This document shows, in pieces, positions 28,114-37,340 of a stretch of DNA of 64,000 nucleotides (the first letter of the stretch is position 1; each line of letters opens with the position of its first letter). The position numbers and the translations under genes were made by a program. The notes under the pieces were generated by a model that saw nothing but the letters and a program-made list of their open reading frames with translations, did no database searches and was not told the DNA's origin. Source of the DNA: RGIG9608 sp045602425 (GTDB lineage: Bacteria > Bacteroidota > Bacteroidia > Bacteroidales > Paludibacteraceae); contig JAZSBO010000021.1 of the NCBI GenBank assembly GCA_045602425.1, positions 1 through 64,000 on the forward strand, written 5' to 3'.

Positions 28114-28169
28114 TTTCTCTACAGATGAAATTGTTACGAAAATAGCAGTTTTTCTATATTCTCACAAAT

Positions 28170-28203
28170 TTTAAAGAAAAAGCCTTGTAAAAACTTACAA
28201 GGC
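28170..28203 (-). terminator. Terminator after trigger factor
   Basis: Perfect 9-bp stem GCCTTGTAA/TTACAAGGC. On the reverse strand it is followed by TTTTTCTTT, 28 nt after the tig stop. Confidence 0.8.
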
Positions 28204-28230
28204 CTGAAATTTTTAGAATGAAAAAAATAA

Positions 28231-29574
28231 TTATTTATTGCTTTCGAACAATTTTCCAAAATCGTCAATTGAAATAGCTTTATTTTCGATTTTAACGGCA
28301 TTTTTTATTGCTACTAAAATTTTGTCTTCAAGAGCTTTTTCTAATAGACGTTTTCTCGCATCTTCTTTTTTTAGTGTCTCTTTTGCATAATTGTCAAGAA
28401 CATCGGTAGGGATATTCATCATTCCGTATTGTGCAAATTGTGCTTTTGTAGCGATTTTTGCTTGTTCAACGACGTCGTTTTCGTCGATTTTAATTTCGTT
28501 TTCTTTTGCTACTTTATCACATACAACTTGCCATTTTAACTCGTTAAGCATAGCGGGAAATTCTTTTTCAATAGTTTCCTCATTCATATTTTTGTTTGTA
28601 GCCAATACCCAACGTTTCAAAAATGCTTCAGGGAATACTACTTTGTCCAACTTCTTAGTTAAAGTTGCTTTTGCATCTAATGCAAATTTGTATTCGCTAT
28701 TGCTTTTTAATGATTCTTTAATGTTTTCTTTAATTTTTTCACGGAATTCGTTTTCGTTTTTTACCGTGTTTTCACCGAAAACTTTATCGAATAATGATTG
28801 ATCAATTTCCGATTCTTTGTAACGAGTGATTTCGTTGATGGTAATTTCAAAATCAGTAGAAATATTTTTTACTTCGTCTTTTTTGATTTTTAAAAATGCA
28901 GAGATTTCAGCTTCGTTGTTTTCGTAGGCTTTTGTTGGCGAGAAAGTAATTTTATCATCTCGTTTTGCACCTTCAAAAAGTTTTGCTTGCTCTTTGTCTT
29001 TCATATAAGCAGGGCAGAGTACTGCATCTGTTACCTCAATTGTTCCGTTTAGCTCTTTCACAGAACCTTTTATCATATCTTTTTCTTCTGCAATGTCGGT
29101 AGATTCATAGCTTCCGAAACGTCCTGCGTAAGACTTTACTTGGTTTTCAACCATTTCTTCCGAAACTTCAATATCGTAATATGTGATTTTTGTTTTCTTG
29201 TCAAGAGCGACATTTACTTCAGGAGCAAGAGCAATATCGAAAACGTATTCAAATGTTTCATCTGTATCAAGATTCATTTCTTTTTGCTCTTCTTCGTTTG
29301 GCAATGGCTCGCCAAGTATTTGAAGGTCGTTTTCTTTTATGTATTGATAAAGTGCATCAGATATTTTTTGATTGATGATATTAACCAATGCATATTTTCC
29401 GTACATTTTTTTTATCATTCCCATCGGAACCATACCCGGACGAAATCCAGGAATATTTGCTTTCTTTTTGTAACTACGAAGTTCTTTTTCTAAATCTTCA
29501 TTGCAATCTGTTTTTGCAATTTGAACTGTAAGCTTTGCATTTACTGCATCAATGTCTGTTCGTAAAACGTTCAT
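28231..29574 (-). CDS. tig: Trigger factor chaperone
   Basis: The 447-aa protein has the ribosome-binding signature IPGFRPGMVPMGMIKKMYG, a divergent PPIase region (ITYYDIEVSEEMVENQVKSYAGRFG) and a helical C-domain. It binds nascent chains at the ribosomal exit. The ATG at 29574 gives MNVLRTDIDAVNAKL, the usual Bacteroidetes start; an upstream ATG 16 codons earlier is not conserved-looking. It has its own promoter box and terminator. Confidence 0.93.
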   Translation of the reverse strand: MNVLRTDIDAVNAKLTVQIAKTDCNEDLEKELRSYKKKANIPGFRPGMVPMGMIKKMYGKYALVNIINQKISDALYQYIKENDLQILGEPLPNEEEQKEMNLDTDETFEYVFDIALAPEVNVALDKKTKITYYDIEVSEEMVENQVKSYAGRFGSYESTDIAEEKDMIKGSVKELNGTIEVTDAVLCPAYMKDKEQAKLFEGAKRDDKITFSPTKAYENNEAEISAFLKIKKDEVKNISTDFEITINEITRYKESEIDQSLFDKVFGENTVKNENEFREKIKENIKESLKSNSEYKFALDAKATLTKKLDKVVFPEAFLKRWVLATNKNMNEETIEKEFPAMLNELKWQVVCDKVAKENEIKIDENDVVEQAKIATKAQFAQYGMMNIPTDVLDNYAKETLKKEDARKRLLEKALEDKILVAIKNAVKIENKAISIDDFGKLFESNK

Positions 29575-29619
29575 TATTAAATGATTTAATGTTTTGTATA
29601 AAATATTTTTATAGGCTTG

Positions 29620-29627
29620 CAAAGATA
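29620..29627 (-). promoter_or_regulatory. -7 promoter box for tig
   Basis: TATCTTTG (reverse strand) lies 45 nt upstream of the tig ATG. Confidence 0.5.
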
Positions 29628-29833
29628 AATAATATTTTTTTGTTTAAAAAATAAAAAATAGGATAAATAACCCTCTTGTATAGCATCTATCATTGATTAC
29701 CCAATCCATATTTGGGGAAGTTTAATATAGATTGAGTGCAACGAAAAGATTCTGTATATTCAAATAGAAACTCCTTTGATGTTTTAATATTAAAAAGATG
29801 TATTTTTGTTGTCGTAAAAAAATAGGTGTGGAA

Positions 29834-30550
29834 ATGAAAAAACTACTTTTTGTATTTGGTTGTTTTTGTCCGTTTCTGTTGTCGGCACAATTGAATCATG
29901 AATTAATGTTTCAGGCTTATATGTCTGGTGATTTGACTTATTGGGGAAAATCCTTAAAATCCATTGAAAAAACTGATATGTCGTTTGATTTGTTGCGGCA
30001 AGTTACCAATTATGAATATGGTTATATTGCATGGTGTTTAGGTCAGAAAAACGAAGAAGAGGCAAAAACTTATATGGAAAAATTTGCTCAACATATTGAT
30101 TTACTTGAAGCTAAAGGAGAAAAACTTTCAACTATTTCTGTTTATCGTTCTTCGTTAAATGCATATAGTTTGTCGTTCAATAAATGGAAATTGGCAACTT
30201 ATGCTTCTCGGGCTATAAGTTTTGCAAATAAAGCCGTAGAGTCCGATTCTAATAATCCGTTGGCATTGAGTCTAAAAGGGAATATCGAATTTTATAGTCC
30301 TGCAATGTTTGGTGGCTCAAAAAAAGAGGCTTTGGAGTATTTCAAAAAGGCGATAGATGCTTTTGAACAACAAAATGCTGTGGTTTATAATTGGAATTAT
30401 GTAGCAACAATGCTTTGTTATGCTCAAGCGTATGAAAAACTTGGTGATAAAACAAAAGCAATAGAAGTATGTCAGAAGATTTTGACGATAGCACCTGCAT
30501 TTGTGTATCTTCGCGATATTTATTATCCTCAATTATTAAATAAAAAATAA
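29834..30550 (+). CDS. Secreted TPR-like protein
   Basis: The 238-aa protein starts MKKLLFVFGCFCPFLLSAQ, a signal peptide, preferred to an ATG 12 codons upstream. Helical repeats follow, with the TPR-like units NPLALSLKGNIEFYSPAMFGG and YAQAYEKLGDKTKAIEVCQKIL. It is probably periplasmic. Its stop overlaps the flippase start (TAATG), so the two are translationally coupled. The role is unknown. Confidence 0.65.
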   Translation: MKKLLFVFGCFCPFLLSAQLNHELMFQAYMSGDLTYWGKSLKSIEKTDMSFDLLRQVTNYEYGYIAWCLGQKNEEEAKTYMEKFAQHIDLLEAKGEKLSTISVYRSSLNAYSLSFNKWKLATYASRAISFANKAVESDSNNPLALSLKGNIEFYSPAMFGGSKKEALEYFKKAIDAFEQQNAVVYNWNYVATMLCYAQAYEKLGDKTKAIEVCQKILTIAPAFVYLRDIYYPQLLNKK

Positions 30551-31980
30551 TGTCCGACGGATTGAGAACCAAAACTTTTTACTCTTTGTTATGGAGTGCC
30601 TTCGATAAAGTAGGAGTTCAGCTTGTTGCTTTTCTTGTTGGGGTTGCTACTGCACGATTGTTGTCGCCTCGCGATTTTGGGTTGATGGGGGCTTTGACCA
30701 TATTTACAATTTTGAGTAATACGCTGGTTGAAAGTGGTTTCACTGCAGCTTTGGTTCGCCGAAATTCGAACACAAATTCGGAATATGTAGCTACGTTTTA
30801 TTTTAATATTCTGTTGAGTATAATTGTTTATGGTGTATTGTTTGCTTTTGCACCGTTTATTGCTGCTTATTTTAGAATGCCAGAACTCTGCTCGTTATCT
30901 CGATTTTTGTTTTTAGCAATTATTATCAATTCTTTCGGGTTGGTGCAGAATGTGATTTTGACAAAAGAATTATCGTTTAAACTGCTTACAAAAGTAAATC
31001 TGATAGCTGTTGTAGTGTCGGGTATTTGTACGGTACTTTTGATTGTTTTGCTTGATATGTCTTATTGGGCCTTGGCGTGGCAACAAATAATAATGGTAAC
31101 ATTAAAATCAATTTTACTTTGGTATGTAAGTAAATGGCGGATCAATTGTCGCCCAAATTTCTTGGTCATAAAAGAACTCTTTTCGTTTAGCTCTTTTCTG
31201 TTGATTACAAGTGTTATAACAAACGTTGTAAGATATGTTTACAATATTGTTATTGGACGTTTTTATACGGTTCAAGATTTAGGTTATTATTCTCAAGCAT
31301 ATAAATATCAACAAATACCAAGTGCGGTGATTTCGGGAACTTTAACCTCTGTAGCGTATCCTGTTCTTTCAAAACTTAACGATAATAAAGAGAGACAATT
31401 GTTATATTTCAGAAAACTTGTTCGCCTGACAGCAATGCTTACTTTCCCTGTAATGATAGGATTGATAGCTGTAGCTGATGGTTTTGTAGAGGTGTTTCTT
31501 TCGATAAAATGGTTGCCGATAGTAGCTTATTTTAAATTACTATTGGTAGCAGGTATTTTTTATCCATTTCATACTTTGGCTCTGAATATTCTGACAGCAA
31601 AAGGTTTCCCGAAGTGGAATTTTTGTTTGGAAATGATACGCAACGGGTTAGTTGTCTTGTTGTTGATAGTTTGGCATAACGATATTATGCAGATGTTGTA
31701 TGGATTGCTTGTTGCTACGATTTTGTCGATGCTTGTGGATATGATTTTGGTTGCTCGAAAAACTTCTTATCGTGTTTATAATCAGTTTTTTGACATCCTC
31801 CCTTATCTTTTTGTCGCAGTACTAATGTTTGTTCTTGTTAAGGTTTTGGCTCTAATACCTTTGAATACTTTTTTGCTATTTGGAGTGCAAGTTTTATTTG
31901 GAGGATTGTTTTATTTTGCGATGTTAAAATTGTTTGGCTCCAAATTGCTGAAAGATTCATTAGAATTACTCAAAAAATAA
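30550..31980 (+). CDS. Wzx-like polysaccharide flippase (MOP superfamily)
   Basis: The 476-aa polytopic protein has about 12-14 TM helices and the family N-terminus (TFYSLLWSAFDKVGVQLVAFLVG, ATARLLSPRDFGLMGALTIF), with GYYSQAYKYQQIP and SVAYPVLSKLND. It should move lipid-linked sugar repeat units across the inner membrane. No glycosyltransferase cluster surrounds it. Confidence 0.88.
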   Translation: MSDGLRTKTFYSLLWSAFDKVGVQLVAFLVGVATARLLSPRDFGLMGALTIFTILSNTLVESGFTAALVRRNSNTNSEYVATFYFNILLSIIVYGVLFAFAPFIAAYFRMPELCSLSRFLFLAIIINSFGLVQNVILTKELSFKLLTKVNLIAVVVSGICTVLLIVLLDMSYWALAWQQIIMVTLKSILLWYVSKWRINCRPNFLVIKELFSFSSFLLITSVITNVVRYVYNIVIGRFYTVQDLGYYSQAYKYQQIPSAVISGTLTSVAYPVLSKLNDNKERQLLYFRKLVRLTAMLTFPVMIGLIAVADGFVEVFLSIKWLPIVAYFKLLLVAGIFYPFHTLALNILTAKGFPKWNFCLEMIRNGLVVLLLIVWHNDIMQMLYGLLVATILSMLVDMILVARKTSYRVYNQFFDILPYLFVAVLMFVLVKVLALIPLNTFLLFGVQVLFGGLFYFAMLKLFGSKLLKDSLELLKK

Positions 31981-32007
31981 ACGAAGAACTCTTTGGAGTT
32001 CTTCGTT
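31981..32007. terminator. Hairpin terminator between flippase and bactofilin genes
   Basis: Perfect stem ACGAAGAACTC/GAGTTCTTCGT with a 5-nt loop. The reverse strand continues TTTATTTTTT, so it is a strong terminator for bactofilin and may act both ways. Confidence 0.75.
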
Positions 32008-32036
32008 GTGAGTTGTTGTGAAATGTATTTCTACGA

Positions 32037-32399
32037 CTATTTCTTTTCTGTTTGTTTTGGCATTTCCATGTCGCAAGTTCCACAAAAAATAGCCTTTGGT
32101 TCAATCATAAGCGTTTTGGTTTTTATGTCGCCTTTTACCTTTGCTGTCGATTTGAGCGAAAGCATTTCCGATACGATGATTGTACCTTCTGTAGTACCCA
32201 TTATTTCTGCATTCGTACAAATTAAATTGCCAACAAGTTTCCCGTTTGTACCAATTACAACTTTTCCTTTACATGTGATATTCCCTTCAAATGTGCCATC
32301 AATACGAAAATCGCTATCAGATGAAAATTCACCTTTAATTTTGCTTCCCGTAGCAAGCATATTGTAAATAATGCCCGAGTTGATATTCTTTTCTGCCAT
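32037..32399 (-). CDS. Bactofilin family cytoskeletal protein
   Basis: The 120-aa protein has a short N-tail and a right-handed beta-helix of short repeats: GSKIKGEFSSDSDFRIDGTFEGNI, CKGKVVIGTNGKLVGNL, CTNAEIMGTTEGTI and LKSTAKVKGDIKT. Bactofilins polymerise without nucleotide and position envelope enzymes. A Cys pair near the C-terminus (AIFCGTCDM) is seen in Bacteroidetes forms. The ATG at 32399 is chosen because earlier codons lack family features. Confidence 0.9.
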   Translation of the reverse strand: MAEKNINSGIIYNMLATGSKIKGEFSSDSDFRIDGTFEGNITCKGKVVIGTNGKLVGNLICTNAEIMGTTEGTIIVSEMLSLKSTAKVKGDIKTKTLMIEPKAIFCGTCDMEMPKQTEKK

Positions 32400-32486
32400 A
32401 ATATTGAGATATTTTATTTTTGCAAAGGAATGAAAATTTTGTTGAAAAGCCAAATCAGAAGTTTTAGAACATGTCATTTTTGATAT

Positions 32487-32494
32487 TACCTTTG
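32487..32494 (+). promoter_or_regulatory. -7 promoter box for tadA
   Basis: TACCTTTG matches TAnnTTTG, 17 nt upstream of the tadA ATG. Confidence 0.5.
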
Positions 32495-32511
32495 TCGTAA
32501 AAAGTTTGATA

Positions 32512-32952
32512 ATGGAAATCTATTCTGATGAATATTTTATGTCGCAGGCGTTAGTCGAAGCTCAAAAGGCTTTCGATAGAGGAGAAGTGCCTGTTGGAGC
32601 GGTAGTTGTATGTAACAATCAGATTATAGCTCGTGCTCATAATTTGACCGAAACGCTGATTGATGTGACGGCTCATGCTGAGATGCAAGTAATTACAGCT
32701 GCTGCTAACTATATAGGAGGAAAATACCTCTCGGATTGTACGCTGTATGTTACGGTTGAGCCTTGTGCTATGTGTGGAGCAGCTTTAGGGTGGGCTCATG
32801 TAGGAAAAATTGTATATGGAACAAAAGACGAGAAACGTGGTTTTTCTACGTTCTCGCCTTTGATCTTACATCCGAAAACAGAGGTTATCTCGGGTGTCAA
32901 GTGTTCGGAATGTGCCGATTTGATGCTTCGTTTTTTTAAATCAAAACGATAA
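32512..32952 (+). CDS. tadA: tRNA adenosine(34) deaminase
   Basis: The 146-aa deaminase-fold protein has the zinc and proton-shuttle motifs HAEMQ (His-Ala-Glu) and PCAMCGAAL. It converts A34 to inosine in tRNA-Arg(ACG). VEPCAMC and FSTFSPLILHPKTEV fit TadA. It ends 3 bp from the convergent proS gene. Confidence 0.93.
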   Translation: MEIYSDEYFMSQALVEAQKAFDRGEVPVGAVVVCNNQIIARAHNLTETLIDVTAHAEMQVITAAANYIGGKYLSDCTLYVTVEPCAMCGAALGWAHVGKIVYGTKDEKRGFSTFSPLILHPKTEVISGVKCSECADLMLRFFKSKR

Positions 32953-32955
32953 ATT

Positions 32956-34434
32956 TTAATAACTGCGTGCAAACAACACTCGTTGAGCCGATGGTTTGCC
33001 TGTAACCATACATTTGCCCGGAGTTTTGTCGCCATCCAAAGGAATACAACGAATAGTTGCTTTTGTTTCTTCCTTGATTCGTTCTTCCGTTTCAGGAGTG
33101 CCGTCCCAATGGCAAAGCAAGAATCCGCCTTTTTCAATTTCTATCTTAAATTCTTCGTACGAATCAACTTCGCGAGTCATGCTCTGACGCAACGAAAGTG
33201 CTTTTTGATAGATGTTTTCTTGAATTTCTTTTAGAAGATTTTGGATAAACAAATCGATTCCGTCTAAAGACGCCGATTGCTTTTCGAGTGTATCGCGACG
33301 CATTACTTCTACGGTGTTGTTTTCCAAATCGCGGCAACCGATAGCCAAACGCACAGGAACGCCTTTCAACTCGTAATCGGCAAATTTAAATCCGGGACGT
33401 TTGTTGTCGGCATCGTCGTATTTGACAGAAATTCCTGATTTTTTCAAACTATCAATTATCGGATTTACTTTTTCGTTGATTTTTTGAAGTTGTTCTGCGT
33501 TTTTATAAATTGGAATAATCACCACTTGAATTGGAGCCAATGTTGGTGGAAGCACTAAACCATTGTCGTCGCTGTGAGTCATAATCAAAGCTCCCATCAA
33601 TCGGGTAGAAACACCCCAAGATGTTGCCCAAACGTATTCGGTTTTGTTTTCTTTGTTGATAAATTGAACGTCGAACGCCTTTGCGAAGTTTTGTCCTAAG
33701 AAGTGCGAAGTGCCTGACTGCAAAGCCTTCCCATCTTGCATCATCGCTTCGATGGTGTAAGTCTCCAACGCACCCGCAAATCGTTCATTAGCCGATTTTA
33801 TACCTTTTACTACAGGTACAGCCATATATTTTTCGGCAAAATCGGCATACACATTTAGCATGCGTACAGCCTCTTCTTCTGCTTCTTGGCGAGTAGCATG
33901 AGCCGTATGACCTTCTTGCCAAAGAAATTCGGCAGTGCGGAGAAACAATCGCGTACGCATTTCCCAACGCATAACGTTTGCCCATTGATTGCAAAGTATA
34001 GGCAAGTCGCGGTACGAATGAATCCAATTCTTGTATGTATTCCAAATAATAGTTTCCGATGTTGGGCGAATGATTAGTTCTTCTTCCAAGCGTGCCTCTG
34101 GGTCAACCACAACACCTCGTCCGTCAGGCGAATTTTTCAATCGGTGATGCGTTACCACTGCACACTCTTTGGCAAAACCTTCGACATGCTCTGCCTCACG
34201 ACTAAGAAATGATTTTGGAATTAAAAGCGGGAAATATGCATTGACGTGTCCTGTTTCTTTAAACATATCGTCGAGATATCGTTGCATTTTTTCCCAAATA
34301 GCATAACCATAAGGTTTGATTACCATACAGCCACGTACGGCCGATTGCTCTGCTAAATCGGCTTTCACAACCAATTCGTTGTACCACTGCGAATAGTTTT
34401 CGCTTCGTTTTGTCAAATCTTTTAACTCTGCCAT
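32956..34434 (-). CDS. proS: Prolyl-tRNA synthetase (ProS type 3)
   Basis: The 492-aa class II synthetase is of the short eukaryote/archaeal type: it lacks the bacterial editing insertion and ends in ARSY. Motifs include LIPKSFLSREAEHVEGFAKE, RPTSETIIWNTYKNWI, WEMRTRLFLRTAEFLWQEGH and the C-terminal zinc-like extension domain. The ATG at 34434 (MAELKDLTKRSENYSQWYNE) is the conserved start. Confidence 0.95.
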   Translation of the reverse strand: MAELKDLTKRSENYSQWYNELVVKADLAEQSAVRGCMVIKPYGYAIWEKMQRYLDDMFKETGHVNAYFPLLIPKSFLSREAEHVEGFAKECAVVTHHRLKNSPDGRGVVVDPEARLEEELIIRPTSETIIWNTYKNWIHSYRDLPILCNQWANVMRWEMRTRLFLRTAEFLWQEGHTAHATRQEAEEEAVRMLNVYADFAEKYMAVPVVKGIKSANERFAGALETYTIEAMMQDGKALQSGTSHFLGQNFAKAFDVQFINKENKTEYVWATSWGVSTRLMGALIMTHSDDNGLVLPPTLAPIQVVIIPIYKNAEQLQKINEKVNPIIDSLKKSGISVKYDDADNKRPGFKFADYELKGVPVRLAIGCRDLENNTVEVMRRDTLEKQSASLDGIDLFIQNLLKEIQENIYQKALSLRQSMTREVDSYEEFKIEIEKGGFLLCHWDGTPETEERIKEETKATIRCIPLDGDKTPGKCMVTGKPSAQRVLFARSY

Positions 34435-34458
34435 ATCTTTTCTGTTTTTTTGCGAGTG

Positions 34459-34466
34459 CAAAGGTA
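34459..34466 (-). promoter_or_regulatory. -7 promoter box for proS
   Basis: TACCTTTG (reverse strand) lies 24 nt upstream of the proS ATG. Confidence 0.5.
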
Positions 34467-34490
34467 GTTAAAAAAACAAATGTGTTTTTA

Positions 34491-35699
34491 TTAGTTTAAT
34501 TTGAAATTATATCTAATTGTTCCTATAATCACATTTGTTCCTGAAGAGAATTTTATCTTTTTTGCAGCACTGATAGAAGCATTTAGTAAATTTTTGTCTG
34601 ATATTGTAGTTCCTGATGCAATAGAAGCTGCAACTACATCTCCATTCTCATTTACGCAGATACTTACAAAAATTATTCCTTCTTCATCGCTATTATAAAC
34701 AGGTTTGTATAATGGACTTATTAAAGTTCTGTTATTAAGCGACCATGTGTTTCCGCCCGATGAACCTTCCCCTGTTTTTTGTTGCCCAAAAACACCAGCC
34801 ATTTGATTGCTTTGTTCTTTCTCTCTAACACTTTGTTCACTATTATTTTTTATTCCTTCCATCTTTTTCACTGATGCTATAACACATTTTCTCAAATCGG
34901 CTGGTGTGGAGTAGTTTGTATTCTCTGCATCGCCAGCAGATTGAGATGTGGCTTTAACAACATCTATCATGCGAGTTGCTACATAAAGATAAGTGTCTAA
35001 TATTGTAATATCTACAACGCAGACACAATCAGCTCCATATTGCTTTCCAAGTTCTGCTATTTGGTTGTCGTCAACCTCACCTGAACGTTGATAATTCTGC
35101 TCTGTTGATACTATTTTTAGAAATTCAGAAGAACGTTCTATCATTTGGTAACGTCCTCCATTAACGAGTTCTGTAGATGCCGTATTTTGAGCAATGTTTT
35201 TCAACGGTATCTCCATATTGCCTGTTGCATATACAGCAAGTTTAAATTTTTGATTTTGTGCTTGAGTTTTTTGTGCTGAAATTCCAATATTGTTGTTTGA
35301 AGGTGTAGTCTCTTCAGCTGGCAAAACTTTGATAGTAAGTGTATTTGATGAATATTTTTGTTTGTCTACCATTATAGTTGCAGCAGGAATTGTAAAAGTC
35401 CCTTCTTTTTTTGGAAGAAGTGTATAGGTAAAACGTAGCGACATAGAATGCATGATATTACCATTTACAATTTGTGTTGAAGCACTTTTGGATTGGAATG
35501 GACCAGCCACGATTTCAAAATCTGGAATCTCTGGAATTCGTAACTCTTTTGCAGATGCGTTTACCGAATATACTAATTGAAAAGTCTGGCCGTTTGCTAC
35601 TGCATCTGGTGCTGTTGCAGTAAAACTGACATCTTCGGCTTGTAGTGGTATAACCAAAACTACTGTGGTAATCACTAATGTTAATAAATACTTTTGCAT
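34491..35699 (-). CDS. Chimeric envelope protein: BatD-like N-terminus, CsgG-like middle, TonB-like C-terminus
   Basis: The 402-aa protein has a signal peptide ending LPLQAED (residues about 1-22). Next comes a BatD-type beta domain (DVSFTATAPDAVANGQTFQL, PDFEIVAGPFQSKSAST, LLPKKEGTFTIPAATIMVD). Around residues 150-270 is a CsgG/LpoB-like fold (LAVYATGNMEIPLKNIA, QIAELGKQYGADCVCVVDI). The last 90 residues resemble a TonB C-domain (VFGQQKTGEGSSGGNTWSL, GIIFVSICVNENGDV). It is followed upstream by a gene ending 4 nt before it, probably an operon. The function is unknown; an outer-membrane or periplasmic sensor or scaffold is inferred. Confidence 0.65.
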   Translation of the reverse strand: MQKYLLTLVITTVVLVIPLQAEDVSFTATAPDAVANGQTFQLVYSVNASAKELRIPEIPDFEIVAGPFQSKSASTQIVNGNIMHSMSLRFTYTLLPKKEGTFTIPAATIMVDKQKYSSNTLTIKVLPAEETTPSNNNIGISAQKTQAQNQKFKLAVYATGNMEIPLKNIAQNTASTELVNGGRYQMIERSSEFLKIVSTEQNYQRSGEVDDNQIAELGKQYGADCVCVVDITILDTYLYVATRMIDVVKATSQSAGDAENTNYSTPADLRKCVIASVKKMEGIKNNSEQSVREKEQSNQMAGVFGQQKTGEGSSGGNTWSLNNRTLISPLYKPVYNSDEEGIIFVSICVNENGDVVAASIASGTTISDKNLLNASISAAKKIKFSSGTNVIIGTIRYNFKLN

Positions 35700-35703
35700 T
35701 GTT

Positions 35704-37131
35704 TTATTGTTTTATGTTTTCTATAATCAAATTGATAATTTTTGGAGTAATCTTTTTATAAGCATCTCTTGCTGCTTCGTTGTAATTATGGGTATGTCCT
35801 CCTTTTTCTGTAAGAATATCTTCATAAATACGTTGATTTGTTACAACCTTTTCCAATGTGATTTCTGCATCTACATATGAGAAATGATTTGAAATGCTAC
35901 CACGAATTACTTTATTATATTCGCGACTATTAGCATTAATTATTATTGCCCAATCAGCTAAATTTTTGTCATCAACAAAATTACATCCCATTTCTGAAAG
36001 TTTGGATTTTAGTTCTTTTGATAGACTCATATAGTTCTGCCCGAATATATCAGCATAACATTGAACATAAATTTTTGTTCCATATTTCATGTCAGTAATC
36101 TTTCTTTTTACTACTTGTTCATGTTCATTATATCTTTGTAAAATATTTTGTAACTCATTTTCTGAACAATCAAATATGGTTAAAAAGAATATATTCTTTT
36201 TGAGTTTTGTAAGTTCATTTTCAGCTTTTGTTATTTCTTCTTTTGCTTTTGAAAGAAATCCTGTTTCAATATAATCATCTGTTATTGATACGTGTTTTTT
36301 TATATTATTTAAAATAATATCTATTTGTTTTTGATAAAAACGAACTGCATTAGGTTTGTTTACATAAGCTATGACAAAAATCTTGTTCATTTTGGAATTT
36401 AAATGAGATTTTGTTTCTATCAAGCTTAAGTCTAAATCTGTGGTAGAAGTTTGTTTGCTCTCAGATGAATTATTTTCAATTTTAACTTGAATCTGTTTTG
36501 TTATGTTTATTCTTGCTATATCAAGAAGTTTTTTCTTCAATTCGGTATCAGGGACATTTGAATTTCTTTTCTCTTCTTGTATGTCATATATAAAATCCTG
36601 ATTAGTATAATTTCCCCATTCTAAAGGATATTGTGGCATGCTTTTTATCTTATTATATTCCTCTATCAAACTATTCAAGTCTTGTGATGTGAATGGGTAG
36701 AGAATATAATAGTCATAATAAGTTTCTTTGGTCTTTTTATTATAATAACGTTCCCAATACTTCATAGCTTTTGAAAGGCTAATTCCTTGCAATGCAGGCA
36801 TCTCTTCGATTTCAACAACTATAGTGCTTTGAAAAGATTCTGTATGAATCCCATTTCCCCCTTTTGTATATTCTTCTGTTTTTACATCAGTTCTACCCGT
36901 AACATGAACAGCTATTGATGATGCAATATTGTTAAGTAGTATAGTCATTGCAGATTCTTCAGCTTCTTTTAATGTTGCCTTTCTTTCTGCTTGAATTATG
37001 AATGCCTCACTATAATTACTTTCTGTAAGCCAATTAGGTTTTTGTGTTTGACTTTGTTCTACAAGTTTAAAGTTTTTTTGAGATACAGCCAATAAAGGAA
37101 ACAATAATAATAAAACTAAACTTTTCTTCAT
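35704..37131 (-). CDS. LPP20-like secreted protein of unknown function
   Basis: The 475-aa protein has a signal peptide (MKKSLVLLLLFPLLAVSQ). Its N-terminal region (KPNWLTESNYSEAFIIQAERKATLKEAEESAMTIL) resembles the LPP20/PliI-type stress-lipoprotein domain, which often precedes CsgG-like proteins. A Lys-rich coiled coil (about residues 285-345) and an alpha/beta C-domain (GCNFVDDKNLADWAIIINANS) follow. It lies immediately upstream of the BatD/CsgG/TonB chimera, so they probably act together in the envelope. No lipobox Cys is present. Confidence 0.6.
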   Translation of the reverse strand: MKKSLVLLLLFPLLAVSQKNFKLVEQSQTQKPNWLTESNYSEAFIIQAERKATLKEAEESAMTILLNNIASSIAVHVTGRTDVKTEEYTKGGNGIHTESFQSTIVVEIEEMPALQGISLSKAMKYWERYYNKKTKETYYDYYILYPFTSQDLNSLIEEYNKIKSMPQYPLEWGNYTNQDFIYDIQEEKRNSNVPDTELKKKLLDIARINITKQIQVKIENNSSESKQTSTTDLDLSLIETKSHLNSKMNKIFVIAYVNKPNAVRFYQKQIDIILNNIKKHVSITDDYIETGFLSKAKEEITKAENELTKLKKNIFFLTIFDCSENELQNILQRYNEHEQVVKRKITDMKYGTKIYVQCYADIFGQNYMSLSKELKSKLSEMGCNFVDDKNLADWAIIINANSREYNKVIRGSISNHFSYVDAEITLEKVVTNQRIYEDILTEKGGHTHNYNEAARDAYKKITPKIINLIIENIKQ

Positions 37132-37309
37132 TGAGATGTTAAATTATTGTGATAAATCTTAATAAACTTTTTTAAAATTAGAATGCAAATATAATCCTAT
37201 TTTATAGAAATTTTTGAAATAAGATTGAGAAATTCGGAATGTTAAAAGGAACGTAATATAAAAAACAGCCTTTTTGTGTGCTTAAAAAGGGCTTTAAGCA
37301 TAAAAGCCG

Positions 37310-37317
37310 TATCTTTG
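37310..37317 (+). promoter_or_regulatory. -7 promoter box for prfB
   Basis: TATCTTTG lies 23 nt upstream of the prfB ATG. Confidence 0.5.
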
Positions 37318-37340
37318 CAAATAATTAAACAAAAAGAAAA

